DNA from: Aestuariivita boseongensis
Lineage (GTDB): Bacteria > Pseudomonadota > Alphaproteobacteria > Rhodobacterales > Rhodobacteraceae
Direction of reading: 5' to 3'
Assembly: GCF_001262635.1 (NCBI RefSeq)
Contig: NZ_JXYH01000021.1
Coordinates: 1 to 60,419 of the forward strand
Length of the DNA: 60,419 bases
Part shown: piece after piece, positions 8,134 to 16,271 of the stretch
Layout of the letters: each line of letters opens with the position of its first letter
How positions within the stretch are numbered: the first letter of the stretch is position 1
The notes under the pieces: model-generated
What the model was told of the DNA's origin: nothing
Database searches by the model: none
What the model saw: only the letters and a program-made list of their open reading frames with translations
Translations under genes and position numbers: made by a program

Positions 8134-9102
8134 TCACACCTTGATGTTGGTGAGCTGACGCATGACGATAAGGTTCAGGGTCAGCATGATGCCCACGAAG
8201 AAGCAGGCGGGGATGAAATAGGGGTGGTCCAGCACGTCGTCATAGTAATTGGGCGAGGTCACCTGGATCACGGCAAGACAGACCAGCGGGAAGGCCGACA
8301 GGAACTTGCCTGACCATTGCGCTTCGGCGGTGATCGCTTTCACGCGGCGGAACAGGCGGAAGCGCGCCCGGATCACCTTGGCCAGACCGTCGAGGATTTC
8401 GGCCAGGTTACCACCGGATTGCTGCTGGATCCCCACGGCCACGGCGAGGAAGCGCAAATCCTGCATATCCAGCCGTTCGGCCATTTCGTTGATCGCTTCG
8501 GCGATGTCGCGGCCATAGGAGGCCTCGTCCGCGATGATCCCCATTTCGGTGGCCAGCGGGTCGGGAACCTCTTTCGCGACGATCTGGATGGCTGAGACGA
8601 AGGGATGGCCCACACGCAAGCTGCGCACCATCAGTTCGACTGCGTCGGCAAGTTGCTCTTCGATCAGGCCGATACGTTTCTTGGCCTTGGAGTTGACCCA
8701 GAAATACACCGCGCCCACACCGATGAAGGCCGAAATGGCGACGCGGATCGGCGTTTCGGTTTCGGTGCCGACGGTCAGGCCCACGAATGAGACGATGCCA
8801 AGCCCGATCATGATCATGATCAGTTGGCGTGGGGAAAAGGCGATGGCCCCTTTTTGCGCGCGTTCCGCCAGCAGCGAATAAAGCGGGATGGAGCGCGATT
8901 TCATATGCTGCTGCATCTCCTTGCGGAGCTGTTCCAGCACCTGTTCGCGGCGACCGCCCTTTTCGAGCATTTCCAACCGGCGATTGACGCGGTTGTTCAG
9001 GCTGATCGATTTGCCGAAGGCCACCAGATAGATGCCTTCGACCAACGCCAGAACGGCGATGAAGATCATACCATAGATGATTGGTTCTGCACTGATAGGC
9101 AT
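8134..9102 (-). CDS. tadB: Tad pilus inner-membrane platform protein TadB
   Basis: A 322-aa type II secretion F-domain protein. It has an N-terminal membrane anchor (IIYGMIFIAVLALVEGIYLV), a basic linker, paired hydrophobic segments near residues 95-135, the F-domain signature ADAVELMVRSLRVGHPF and GGNLAEILDGLAKVIRARF, and two C-terminal membrane segments. It is the partner of TadC. The start is 7 nt from the cpaF stop, so the genes are co-transcribed. Confidence 0.9.
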   Translation of the reverse strand: MPISAEPIIYGMIFIAVLALVEGIYLVAFGKSISLNNRVNRRLEMLEKGGRREQVLEQLRKEMQQHMKSRSIPLYSLLAERAQKGAIAFSPRQLIMIMIGLGIVSFVGLTVGTETETPIRVAISAFIGVGAVYFWVNSKAKKRIGLIEEQLADAVELMVRSLRVGHPFVSAIQIVAKEVPDPLATEMGIIADEASYGRDIAEAINEMAERLDMQDLRFLAVAVGIQQQSGGNLAEILDGLAKVIRARFRLFRRVKAITAEAQWSGKFLSAFPLVCLAVIQVTSPNYYDDVLDHPYFIPACFFVGIMLTLNLIVMRQLTNIKV

Positions 9103-9108
9103 GGCTGC

Positions 9109-10554
9109 TTACCCCATAACCGTGGGTTCATAGATGGATGCGGGCAGGTCATACCCCCACATCCGGAACCGTTCCGAGAAGGCGCTGCGCACGCCGGTGG
9201 CCGTGAAATGGCCGATGATTTTGTTGTCGGGCGTCAGGCCCACACGCTGATAGCGGAAGATTTCCTGCATCGAGATCACATCGCCTTCCATTCCGGTGAT
9301 TTCGGTGATCGAGGTCATGCGGCGCGAGCCGTCCTGCAGACGCGAGGCCTGCACGATCAGGTTCACAGCCGATGCGATCTGGGAGCGCACGGCCTTCAGC
9401 GGCATTTCCACACCCGCCATGGCGATCATGTTTTCCAGACGGCTGATCCCGTCGCGGGCCGAGTTGGCGTGGATCGTGGTCATCGATCCGTCGTGGCCGG
9501 TGTTCATGGCCTGAAGCATGTCGATCACTTCCTCGCCGCGCGTCTCGCCCACGATGATGCGGTCGGGACGCATCCGCAGGGCGTTTTTCAGACAGTCGCG
9601 CGGCGACACCTCGCCCTTACCTTCCACGTTGGGCGGGCGGCTTTCCATCCGGCCCACATGGATCTGCTGGAGCTGAAGTTCCGCCGTATCCTCGATCGTC
9701 AGGATCCGTTCGGAGTTGTCGATGAAGGACGACAGCGCGTTCAGCGTGGTGGTTTTACCCGAACCGGTACCGCCCGACACGATGACATTCAGACGTGTGG
9801 CGACGGCGGCTTGCAGGTAAGCGGCCATTTCCTCGGTAAAGGCGCCGAACTTCACCAGGTCGTCAATGCCCAGCTTGTCTTTCTTGAATTTCCGGATGGA
9901 AACGAGAGAGCCGTCCACCGCCACCGGCGGCACCATCGCGTTGAAACGCGAGCCATCGGCGAGACGGGCGTCGACGTAGGGGTTCGATTCATCGACTCGC
10001 CGGCCCACGGCCGACACGATCTTGTCGATGATCCGCAGAAGGTGCTTTTCATCCTTGAAGGTGACGTCGCTGAGTTCCAGCTTACCGGCGCGTTCCACGA
10101 AGATCTGTTTGGGGCCGTTAACCAAGATATCGTTAACGGTTTCGTCCTGCAGAAGCGTTTCAAGGGGCCCGAGCCCCGTCACTTCGTCGTAAAGTTCCTT
10201 GTTCAGCGTCTGCCGATCCTCGCGGTTCAGCACGATGCCCTTTTGTTCCAGGATCTCGCTGGCGATCGAGCTGATTTCGGTGCGCAGTTCCGCTTCGGTC
10301 GCGTGTTCCAGCGCAGAAAGGTTGAGGTTTTCCAGCAGCGCCCGGTGCAGTTCCAGCTTGATCTCGCCCATACGCTCTTTGCGCTTGCGCTCGCGGTCCA
10401 TGGGCGCGGCTTCGGCGGCCTTGTTGGGCATGGGTTTGCGCATCGCCGCCGGTTTCGGGGCGGCATCGCCAACGGGTTTCAGATCAGGCGCGACCGCGGG
10501 GGCCGCTTTCACCGCCTCAGGTGTGCCGTTTGGTTTCTTGTACTTGGAAAACAT
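9109..10554 (-). CDS. cpaF: Tad pilus assembly ATPase CpaF/TadA
   Basis: A 481-aa secretion ATPase of the GspE/VirB11 superfamily. It has a low-complexity N-terminus rich in Ala/Pro/Lys (residues 1-50), then the N-terminal domain, Walker [14 protein letters not shown], the Asp box ([12 protein letters not shown]), Walker [17 protein letters not shown] and the His box [13 protein letters not shown]. It powers Flp pilus polymerisation at the inner membrane. The gap to cpaE is 20 nt. Confidence 0.95.
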   Translation of the reverse strand: MFSKYKKPNGTPEAVKAAPAVAPDLKPVGDAAPKPAAMRKPMPNKAAEAAPMDRERKRKERMGEIKLELHRALLENLNLSALEHATEAELRTEISSIASEILEQKGIVLNREDRQTLNKELYDEVTGLGPLETLLQDETVNDILVNGPKQIFVERAGKLELSDVTFKDEKHLLRIIDKIVSAVGRRVDESNPYVDARLADGSRFNAMVPPVAVDGSLVSIRKFKKDKLGIDDLVKFGAFTEEMAAYLQAAVATRLNVIVSGGTGSGKTTTLNALSSFIDNSERILTIEDTAELQLQQIHVGRMESRPPNVEGKGEVSPRDCLKNALRMRPDRIIVGETRGEEVIDMLQAMNTGHDGSMTTIHANSARDGISRLENMIAMAGVEMPLKAVRSQIASAVNLIVQASRLQDGSRRMTSITEITGMEGDVISMQEIFRYQRVGLTPDNKIIGHFTATGVRSAFSERFRMWGYDLPASIYEPTVMG

Positions 10555-10574
10555 GGGTATACCTGCTGATCGGG

Positions 10575-11807
10575 TTAGGCTGCCTCGGCCGGGCTTTCGC
10601 CCAGCTCGAAGATGGATTGTGCGAGTTTCGCGATTTCCTTGCGAAGAGGGTTCTTCGCGCTGGAGCTGGCAAGCGGCAGGCCGTGATCGCCGGCCTGCAT
10701 CACCGGTTTGCCGCCATCGGGAAGCTGCAGATCAATCGAGATGCCCAGGGATTCGCCCATCCGCTTCACGCGGCTTTTGCCGCTGAGATCGGTAAAGCCC
10801 GGCGCGCGGTTCAATGCGAAGCGCAGCTTGTTGAAGGGCAGATCCTCGGATTGCAGTGCGCGCTTGAGGCGCAGGGCATTCTGGGCGGAACGCATATCCA
10901 GTTCGATCACCGCGAAATAGACATGGGCCGCCTGCAGGACGGTTTCGGTCCATTGCACCAGGGTGGAGGGCATGTCGACAATGACATAGTCGAAATGGCT
11001 GCGGGCCATTTCGATTACGCGCGACACGTCTTCCGGCGACAGAAGATCCAGGGGGATCATATCGGTTGGCGCGGTCAGAACCTGCAGCTTGTCTTCAAAG
11101 CTGAGAAGCGCCTGGCCGAAGGTTTCCTCATCCATGCTTTCGGTGTCCGAGAGCATCTCGAACACCGCTTCGCGACGGGGCAGATCCAGATAGGTCGAGA
11201 CCGTACCGAATTGCAGATCAAGGTCGATCAAGCACACTTTGGGCGGGCTGTCCCCGCCCAGATTGGCCAGTTCCCAGGCCAGGTTCGTGGCAATGGTGGT
11301 CGAGCCGACACCACCCGCCAGACCGTGAACAACCAGAAGCGCGCCTTCCTTGGCCTCGCCCGATTTCAGCTGGGGGCTGTTTTGGGATTTCGACGTCTCG
11401 GGGCGGTTGCGCAGGTTTTCGATGGCGGCCTGCAATTCGCCCTCGGGAAGCGGGTAGGGGACGAATTCATCCGCGCCCTTGCGCAGCAGCTGGTGCAGCG
11501 TTCCCGGCGAGACGTCTTCGGCGATCAGAACAACCTTGATGTTGCGCTTTTTGGCCTGAGCGATGATCTGGCCCAGCAGGACGAGGTTTTCCTCGTCGGA
11601 CTGGTCCATCGCAAGGGCCACGAATTCCAGGGATTCTGCATCTGGCTGGCCGAAAAAGGCCAACGCGTCATCAAAGCTCAGATCGCCCCAGTTCTCGCCG
11701 ACCGCGGCCTCCATATCTTCGATGAGAAGATCAAAGTTCTGCACGTCCCGGCTGATCGTGCAGGCGACGATCGGGCTCATTTCGGGTTGCGGCATTCCGC
11801 TGCTCAT
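10575..11807 (-). CDS. cpaE: Tad pilus localisation ATPase CpaE/TadZ
   Basis: A 410-aa protein with a receiver-like N-terminal domain (residues ~15-140) followed by a ParA/MinD-type ATPase domain. The P-loop reads GLAGGVGSTTIATNLAWELA, with no lysine where classic ParA proteins have one, as often seen in TadZ/CpaE. The segments CLIDLDLQFGTVSTYLDL and VIVDMPSTLVQWTETVLQ supply the other nucleotide motifs. It is thought to place the Tad machine at a cell pole. The start is preceded by AAGGACGAAGG. Confidence 0.9.
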   Translation of the reverse strand: MSSGMPQPEMSPIVACTISRDVQNFDLLIEDMEAAVGENWGDLSFDDALAFFGQPDAESLEFVALAMDQSDEENLVLLGQIIAQAKKRNIKVVLIAEDVSPGTLHQLLRKGADEFVPYPLPEGELQAAIENLRNRPETSKSQNSPQLKSGEAKEGALLVVHGLAGGVGSTTIATNLAWELANLGGDSPPKVCLIDLDLQFGTVSTYLDLPRREAVFEMLSDTESMDEETFGQALLSFEDKLQVLTAPTDMIPLDLLSPEDVSRVIEMARSHFDYVIVDMPSTLVQWTETVLQAAHVYFAVIELDMRSAQNALRLKRALQSEDLPFNKLRFALNRAPGFTDLSGKSRVKRMGESLGISIDLQLPDGGKPVMQAGDHGLPLASSSAKNPLRKEIAKLAQSIFELGESPAEAA

Positions 11808-12145
11808 TACCTTCGTCCTTCTTAGTCAGGAACAGGTCAACTGAGCGACGCGGTGGCTTTTCTTGCCCCCATCTTGCCCGGCTGCCCGCTGTTATTCCGA
11901 CCTCTGGGGGAACGTACGCCCCCCTTACGGATCGAATGTCGCGGGTAATCTGGGCAATAGTTGGGCCAAAAAGCTCCAATTGTTGGGTATTGCGGAACGA
12001 TACCGGCCAGATGGCGGATATTGTTTTGGAGATGTGGGGAGGAGATCCGGGTCGAAAATCGCGCGCTCGGGGGATGTGGGGGAGGGCGCCTTTCGACAAA
12101 GGGGCGTTCCCGATAGAACCGGAAACGCCCTGAGTATTCAGGTGA
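11808..12145. other. 338-nt intergenic region between the ompA-like gene and cpaE
   Basis: No open frame with a plausible start and composition was found on either strand. Its left end holds the hairpin described at 12102-12130, and its right end holds the ribosome site of cpaE. The middle is likely the promoter region of the cpaE-to-dehydrogenase unit; no confident -35/-10 pair could be picked. Confidence 0.5.
12102..12130 (-). terminator. Hairpin after the OmpA-like lipoprotein gene
   Basis: An inverted repeat (GGGCGTTCC / GGAAACGCCC with one bulged base, loop ~10 nt) starts 15 nt after the stop at 12146. On the minus strand it is followed by CTTTGTC, a weak T-run. It probably ends the cpaB/cpaC/ompA unit at least partly, before the cpaE promoter region. 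Confidence 0.5.
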
Positions 12146-12796
12146 TTATTCGTCGCTGCCGCCGCCATTCACGCCGGTCAGTCCTGAGACGGCCGTCGCG
12201 CTGGCGACATATTCGCGATAGATGATCTGGGCGTATTTGCCGTCGATCACGCGCGGATGCGATTTCACGAAGCCCGACACTTCGGTCACTGTGCGGCGGT
12301 TGCGCCGTTCGCGGTTCTGCGTGGCGATCAGGGGCCGTGTCTCGCCGAACGAGACCACCGCTTCGAGGCGCGAGCGGCTGATGCCCTGGCTGACCAGATA
12401 GTTCACGACCGCGTTGGCGCGGCGCTGACCAAGTCCGCGGTTATAGGCGTTGGAGCCGACCAGATCGGTGTGCCCGTAGACGCGGAAGCGCACTTCGGGG
12501 AACTGACGGATCCAGTTGGCCTGCTGGCGCAGGATCGCACGGGCGGATTCGTCAAGCTCGGACCGGTTGAACTCGAAATTGACGGTGGAGGGCACCTGTT
12601 CCGAGAACCGTTTGGCCAGGTCCAGCATGTAGCCTTCTTCGCCGGACTGCACCATCATGTTGTTCATGGTGGCGTTGCCGAAGGACCCGGTGTCGAGGCG
12701 CGAGCCCGCTTCCGAGAAGAAGCCAACCGGGCTGCACGCGCCGAGGGTCATCAGGCTGGTGCCCAAGAGAACTGCGGTGATGTGTTTGTTTTTCAT
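12146..12796 (-). CDS. OmpA-family lipoprotein of the tad locus
   Basis: A 216-aa protein: signal peptide with lipobox LGAC (Cys near residue 21), a short linker, then an OmpA C-terminal peptidoglycan-binding domain across residues ~70-180 (FEFNRSELDESARAILRQQA, RVYGHTDLVGSNAYNRGLGQ, RANAVVNYLVSQG). It would anchor the secretin complex to peptidoglycan. It starts 4 nt after the cpaC stop, so it is coupled to the secretin gene; many tad loci have an OmpA-like gene at this spot. Confidence 0.88.
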   Translation of the reverse strand: MKNKHITAVLLGTSLMTLGACSPVGFFSEAGSRLDTGSFGNATMNNMMVQSGEEGYMLDLAKRFSEQVPSTVNFEFNRSELDESARAILRQQANWIRQFPEVRFRVYGHTDLVGSNAYNRGLGQRRANAVVNYLVSQGISRSRLEAVVSFGETRPLIATQNRERRNRRTVTEVSGFVKSHPRVIDGKYAQIIYREYVASATAVSGLTGVNGGGSDE

Positions 12797-12800
12797 GAGA

Positions 12801-14225
12801 TCAATCCATCACATAGCCGTAGGAGCCGCTGAAGTCCTGCTTGGCGACTTCGTTTGCAGCGCGGTTACCACTGCGATCGTTGCGCGACACCTGACCAAAG
12901 AGGAACAGTTGCTGTTCGGTGGGCGGTTTCACGCGATCGGTGGGCAGGGCCAGCGCCTCGCCCCGGGTTGGGGTGACCAGATGGGCGGTGATGATGATCA
13001 CCAGCTCGGTCTGGCTGCGCTGGTAGTTGGCGCTGCGGAACAGCGCGCCCAGCACCGGCACATCGCCGATCCAGGGCAATTGACGGTTGCTGTCGATGAA
13101 GTTGTCTTCGATCAGCCCGGCAATGGCGAAGCTTTCGCCGTCACGCAGTTCAACCGTGGTCGAGGTTTCGCGGCGCGAGAAGGCGTCGATTTCGAACCCG
13201 TTGATCGAAATGCCGTTGGTCGGGTCGATATCCGACACTGCCGCCAGCAGTTCGAGGTTGATGCTGTCCTTGTTCACCACGCGGGGGACAAAGTTCAGCT
13301 CGATCCCGAAGGGTTTGAATTCAACCGTGATTTCGCCGTTTTCCTGGCTGACCGGCACGGGGTATTCGCCACCGGCGAGGAACTTGGCCTCTTGCCCCGA
13401 AAGGGCGGTCAGGTTCGGCTCGGCCAGGAAGCGGACAACGCCTTTCTGCTCAAGCGCTTCAAGCAGGAGACCCACTTGCAGCGAACCCGAGCCGAAGCCA
13501 AAGAGGATGGCGCCGGTGTTGTCGTTCAGGTTGGGAATATTGCCGCCCAGGGAGTTCGTGACGGCCCCTTGGGTGTTGGTTGTGCCCGACCCACCCGAGA
13601 CGCCGACGTCGCCACCAAAGATGGAGCCGCCGAGGGAGAGCGAGGAGCTGAGCGATTTGGTGACAGACCGCTGCATTTCCGCAAAGCGGACTTTCAGCAT
13701 GACCTGCTGCACACCGCCCACATTCATCAGGTTCGACACGCGCTCGGGTGCATAGCGTTCGGCCAGATCAAGTGCGCGTTGCAGGTTCTGAGAGCTGGAG
13801 ACCGTACCCGAAAGCACGATACCGTCATTCGCGGTGCGAATTTCGATCTTTTCGCCGGGCAGGATCTGCCGCAGGCGTTCCTTGAACTCGGTCACATCGG
13901 CGGCGACCTTCACATCCACGTTGGTGATCAGCTGACCGGCGCCATCCAGCAGGGTCAGTGTGGTCAGGCCCGGCGATTTGCCCAGCACATAGATCGTGCG
14001 ATCCGAGAGCGAGGAGATATCCGCGATACCCGGGTTTGCAATGCTGAGTTCAGCGAAGGGGACATCGCTTTCCACCACAACCGCGCGGTTCATTGGCACG
14101 TTGAGGGTGGATGACGTTCCTTTCTTGACGACCCGCAGGGTTTCCGCCTGAGCGGTTCCCGCAAGCGGTACACAAAGGACCGACAGCCCAAGCAGGGCCG
14201 CTTTCAAAGTACTTCTCAATGTCAT
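12801..14225 (-). CDS. cpaC: Tad pilus outer-membrane secretin CpaC/RcpA
   Basis: A 474-aa secretin. It has a signal peptide cleaved near TAQA-ETL (residue ~27), an N-terminal pilus-assembly domain (residues ~30-100), a BON-like segment (EIRTANDGIVLSGTVSSSQN), and the secretin core ending in TELVIIITAHLVTP with the GLI/ENFI-type lip (FAIAGLIEDNFIDSNR). The start at 14225 follows GGAGAGG; a longer frame to 14321 has no ribosome site. It forms the outer-membrane pore for Flp pili. Confidence 0.93.
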   Translation of the reverse strand: MTLRSTLKAALLGLSVLCVPLAGTAQAETLRVVKKGTSSTLNVPMNRAVVVESDVPFAELSIANPGIADISSLSDRTIYVLGKSPGLTTLTLLDGAGQLITNVDVKVAADVTEFKERLRQILPGEKIEIRTANDGIVLSGTVSSSQNLQRALDLAERYAPERVSNLMNVGGVQQVMLKVRFAEMQRSVTKSLSSSLSLGGSIFGGDVGVSGGSGTTNTQGAVTNSLGGNIPNLNDNTGAILFGFGSGSLQVGLLLEALEQKGVVRFLAEPNLTALSGQEAKFLAGGEYPVPVSQENGEITVEFKPFGIELNFVPRVVNKDSINLELLAAVSDIDPTNGISINGFEIDAFSRRETSTTVELRDGESFAIAGLIEDNFIDSNRQLPWIGDVPVLGALFRSANYQRSQTELVIIITAHLVTPTRGEALALPTDRVKPPTEQQLFLFGQVSRNDRSGNRAANEVAKQDFSGSYGYVMD

Positions 14226-14403
14226 GTGACCTGCCTCTCCGATCACGCCTCTAGGGTACGGGTCTTTTCGCCCGCGATTACGGTTACTGTGCGGCAATTC
14301 CGATTTTATTGCAAGAATCAACTATTTCCGGAGGTTTTTGCATGTGGATATCCCGCAACAACCACAAGGGAATCTGTTTATAAACAACGGAACCCCTAGA
14401 TGT

Positions 14404-14436
14404 GGAAAAGCCAGGCCGTGTTTGAGCCTGGCTTCT
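14404..14436 (-). terminator. Intrinsic terminator after cpaB
   Basis: A 9-bp perfect stem, AAGCCAGGC (14408-14416) with GCCTGGCTT (14426-14434), is followed on the minus strand by TTTTCC. It lies about 30 nt after the cpaB stop, which suggests that cpaC downstream has its own promoter in 14226-14400. Confidence 0.7.
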
Positions 14437-14465
14437 CAAGCATTTGATGGTGCACGATTAAAGGA

Positions 14466-15314
14466 TCAGTTCGTGCAGGGGATCGGGATTTCGACCACCT
14501 CGGCGCCGCGGCGGGTGCGGATTGTGCACACGCGTTCCTTTTTCTGTTCGATGATCTCGGCTTCGGCCAGACCCAACAGCGCGTTCTGGTCGACTTCGAT
14601 CCGGCCGGTAACGGTGTCGTCATCGGCACCCAGCAGGGCAAGCGACAGGCCACCGGTGCTTTGGGCCTGGGCCAGCTTGGCCACCTGATCGGGGCGCGCG
14701 GCCACGGTGACGGTGCGCGCAATCACGGCGCCGTCAAGATCACCGCCCGCGGTCTGGTCGATGGCGATCAGGGTGATGCCGCTTTCGATCAGCTTGGTCA
14801 CATCCGTGCGGTTGTTGTTGCCGGGCAGGCGGCCCGTCCAATAGATATCGACGCGGTCACCTGGGCGCAGGAAGCCCGACACGCCCGAGGCCACGTCAAC
14901 GCGGATCGCGAAGGCGCGCATGCCTTTTTCCAGGCGCGAGATCAGGCCCGCATCCTCGCCCGGGGCGGTGACCTTGATGGCCATGATGGCCTCGTCCTTT
15001 TCCATGGCGCGCAGAACAAAGCGCGGTTCGGCATTGCCATTGGGAAACAGCGCATCTTTCGACAAAAACGCGCCTTCGGGGACCGCATCTTCGGGCCAGC
15101 GCACCGCGCGGACCGCTTCGGGTTTCAGAATCTCGCCATAGCGGAGCGGAGATTTGGACACCAGCACCTCGACCGTGGGGACGATCGCCTCGCGCGCTGC
15201 GCGTTCCTTGGCCAGCTCCATTTGATAGGCCTCGATATAGTTCTTGGCCATCATGACGGCGCCGCCCGCAAGGCCTACGCCCACGATCAGCACCAATCCA
15301 AACACCATACGCAT
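14466..15314 (-). CDS. cpaB: Flp pilus assembly protein CpaB/RcpC
   Basis: A 282-aa protein with an N-terminal membrane anchor (MVFGLVLIVGVGLAGGAVMM), a SAF domain near residues 45-110 (PTVEVLVSKSPLRYGEILK), and the RcpC core with SGVSGFLRPGDRVDIYWTG. Proteins of this family sit in the periplasm and gate or stabilise the secretin. The start is preceded by AAAGG. It is set apart from the upstream pilin genes and from cpaC by hairpin terminators. Confidence 0.92.
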   Translation of the reverse strand: MRMVFGLVLIVGVGLAGGAVMMAKNYIEAYQMELAKERAAREAIVPTVEVLVSKSPLRYGEILKPEAVRAVRWPEDAVPEGAFLSKDALFPNGNAEPRFVLRAMEKDEAIMAIKVTAPGEDAGLISRLEKGMRAFAIRVDVASGVSGFLRPGDRVDIYWTGRLPGNNNRTDVTKLIESGITLIAIDQTAGGDLDGAVIARTVTVAARPDQVAKLAQAQSTGGLSLALLGADDDTVTGRIEVDQNALLGLAEAEIIEQKKERVCTIRTRRGAEVVEIPIPCTN

Positions 15315-15404
15315 GCCGTAACCTTTCGTTTCTGCTCTGCTTATTGTCCGGGATCGTTGGACGATCCGCTTATTAGACCCCGATTGTAGCCAGGGATCGT
15401 GGCC

Positions 15405-15459
15405 AAAAAATGTCTGCGCCGCGACGAGACGATGAAGATCGACCCGGTGTCGCGGCGCA
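15405..15459 (-). terminator. Intrinsic terminator after the second pilin gene
   Basis: A perfect 11-bp stem, TGCGCCGCGAC (15415-15425) with GTCGCGGCGCA (15449-15459), and a 23-nt loop lie 11 nt after the pilin stop. On the minus strand the stem is followed by GACA and then six T (15405-15410). Confidence 0.75.
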
Positions 15460-15469
15460 AATGCGTGGT

Positions 15470-15667
15470 TTAGTTACCGTAAAGACCGATGCTGACCTGC
15501 GCGGCGGCAAGGCCGGTTTCAACGGCAGTGCCAACACTGCCTGATGCACCTTCAATACTCACGATGGCAACGCCACCCAGTGCAACAACTGCTGCGGTCA
15601 GAACAACCCAGTCAACAGTGACTGCGCCGTCTTCTTCGCAGAAGAATGATTTTACGCGTCTGTACAT
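15470..15667 (-). CDS. flp2: Flp-like pilin, second copy
   Basis: A 65-aa prepilin. A short basic leader (MYRRVKSFFCEEDG) ends in glycine and is followed by AVTVDWVVLTAAVVALGG, the hydrophobic assembly helix. Cleavage by CpaA after the Gly is expected. The mature position +5 is Asp (D) and +6 is Trp, where most Flp pilins have Glu and Tyr. The start at 15667 follows AAGGGG; a longer frame to 15709 has none. It shares its helix almost exactly with the first pilin. Confidence 0.8.
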   Translation of the reverse strand: MYRRVKSFFCEEDGAVTVDWVVLTAAVVALGGVAIVSIEGASGSVGTAVETGLAAAQVSIGLYGN

Positions 15668-15710
15668 GACTGTACCCCTTATCGGTGGCAACTTTTTGTG
15701 CAGGAGCAAG

Positions 15711-15739
15711 AAAGGCCGCGTCCAAGAATGGACGCGGCC
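15711..15739 (-). terminator. Intrinsic terminator after the first pilin gene
   Basis: A perfect 10-bp stem, GGCCGCGTCC (15714-15723) with GGACGCGGCC (15730-15739), has a 6-nt loop and is followed on the minus strand by TTTCTT. It lies between the two pilin genes, so the first pilin can be made in excess of all downstream genes. Confidence 0.8.
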
Positions 15740-15771
15740 CCCTTAACAACGCTACGAAAGCAGCGAAGCTA

Positions 15772-15966
15772 TTATTCGCCGCCCAGGCCGGTGTCGGGCG
15801 TCACGTTCAGAGCCGTTGCGATGTTGCCGGTGATGGTTTCAGCACCAGTTTCGATCGATGCATAGGCAGCGCCGCCCAGTGCCACAACGGCAGCGGTCAG
15901 AACAACCCAGTCAACAGTCACAGCACCGTCTTCGTCTTTACGGAAGTTTTTGATAAAGTTCAGCAT
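15772..15966 (-). CDS. flp: Flp-like major pilin
   Basis: A 64-aa prepilin: leader MLNFIKNFRKDEDG, then AVTVDWVVLTAAVVALGG, then a short hydrophilic tail ending GLGGE. It is first in the tad locus and has the best ribosome site (GGAGGGACGAAA-ATG) and its own terminator, which suits the most abundant subunit. As in the second copy, Asp replaces the usual Glu+5. Without homology searches I infer the pilin role from size, leader and position. Confidence 0.82.
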   Translation of the reverse strand: MLNFIKNFRKDEDGAVTVDWVVLTAAVVALGGAAYASIETGAETITGNIATALNVTPDTGLGGE

Positions 15967-15988
15967 TTTCGTCCCTCCAGGAAGGTAT

Positions 15989-16017
15989 GTTAAAGTAACT
16001 CAAATCGCCGCGTACAA
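15989..16017 (-). promoter_or_regulatory. Candidate sigma-70-type promoter of the tad pilin genes
   Basis: On the minus strand, TTGTAC (16012-16017) and TTTAAC (15989-15994) are separated by 17 nt. The -10-like box ends 22 nt before the pilin ATG, so the leader would be short. Match to consensus is moderate, so this is a candidate only. Confidence 0.4.
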
Positions 16018-16101
16018 TGACTGTCTCTCACTTCAGTCTGCGCCGGTTCGATGGGGTTAATTAGCCCCCGGAATAGGGCGCGAATAAGGCGGGCTTTTGA
16101 A

Positions 16102-16118
16102 AATTTCGCGTCGAAATT
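16102..16118. promoter_or_regulatory. Inverted repeat in the tad/transglycosylase divergent promoter
   Basis: A perfect 7-bp dyad, AATTTCG-CGT-CGAAATT, lies about 85 nt upstream of the proposed pilin -35 and 154 nt before the transglycosylase start. It could be an operator; no matching regulator was identified. Confidence 0.35.
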
Positions 16119-16271
16119 AACGGTTGGGTAGGTTTTTGACCGCCCAAAGCGCCTATTTCGGCAAGAATCGGCAGATTCGCCGGATTTCCGCTTAAAGAGG
16201 ATTCTTCTGGTCTGAAGTGCCGTTTTCGCGGATAGTGCAGAAAAATCGGATCGAGCAGCAGGTTCCGAAAC

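Larger units (their letters stand above)
15967..16271. other. 305-nt divergent promoter region of the tad locus and the lytic transglycosylase gene
   Basis: No gene was found. The region holds the pilin promoter candidate (15989-16017) and an inverted repeat at 16102-16118. Its AT-rich parts contrast with flanking coding sequence. No CtrA box (TTAA-N7-TTAA) was seen. Confidence 0.6.

Noticed and set aside
10118-10138. Two GTTAAC motifs resembling a CtrA box
   Set aside because: The TTAA halves are 11 nt apart, not 7, and they lie inside the cpaF coding sequence.
8824-10569. 581-codon open frame on the plus strand
   Set aside because: Shadow of cpaF and tadB, which carry clear ATPase and F-domain motifs on the other strand.
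9109-11807. Absence of tadE/tadF/tadG minor pilin genes treated as a defect of the locus
   Set aside because: These genes are often located elsewhere in alphaproteobacterial genomes, so their absence in this window says little.
12657-14114. 485-codon open frame on the plus strand
   Set aside because: Shadow of the secretin gene cpaC.
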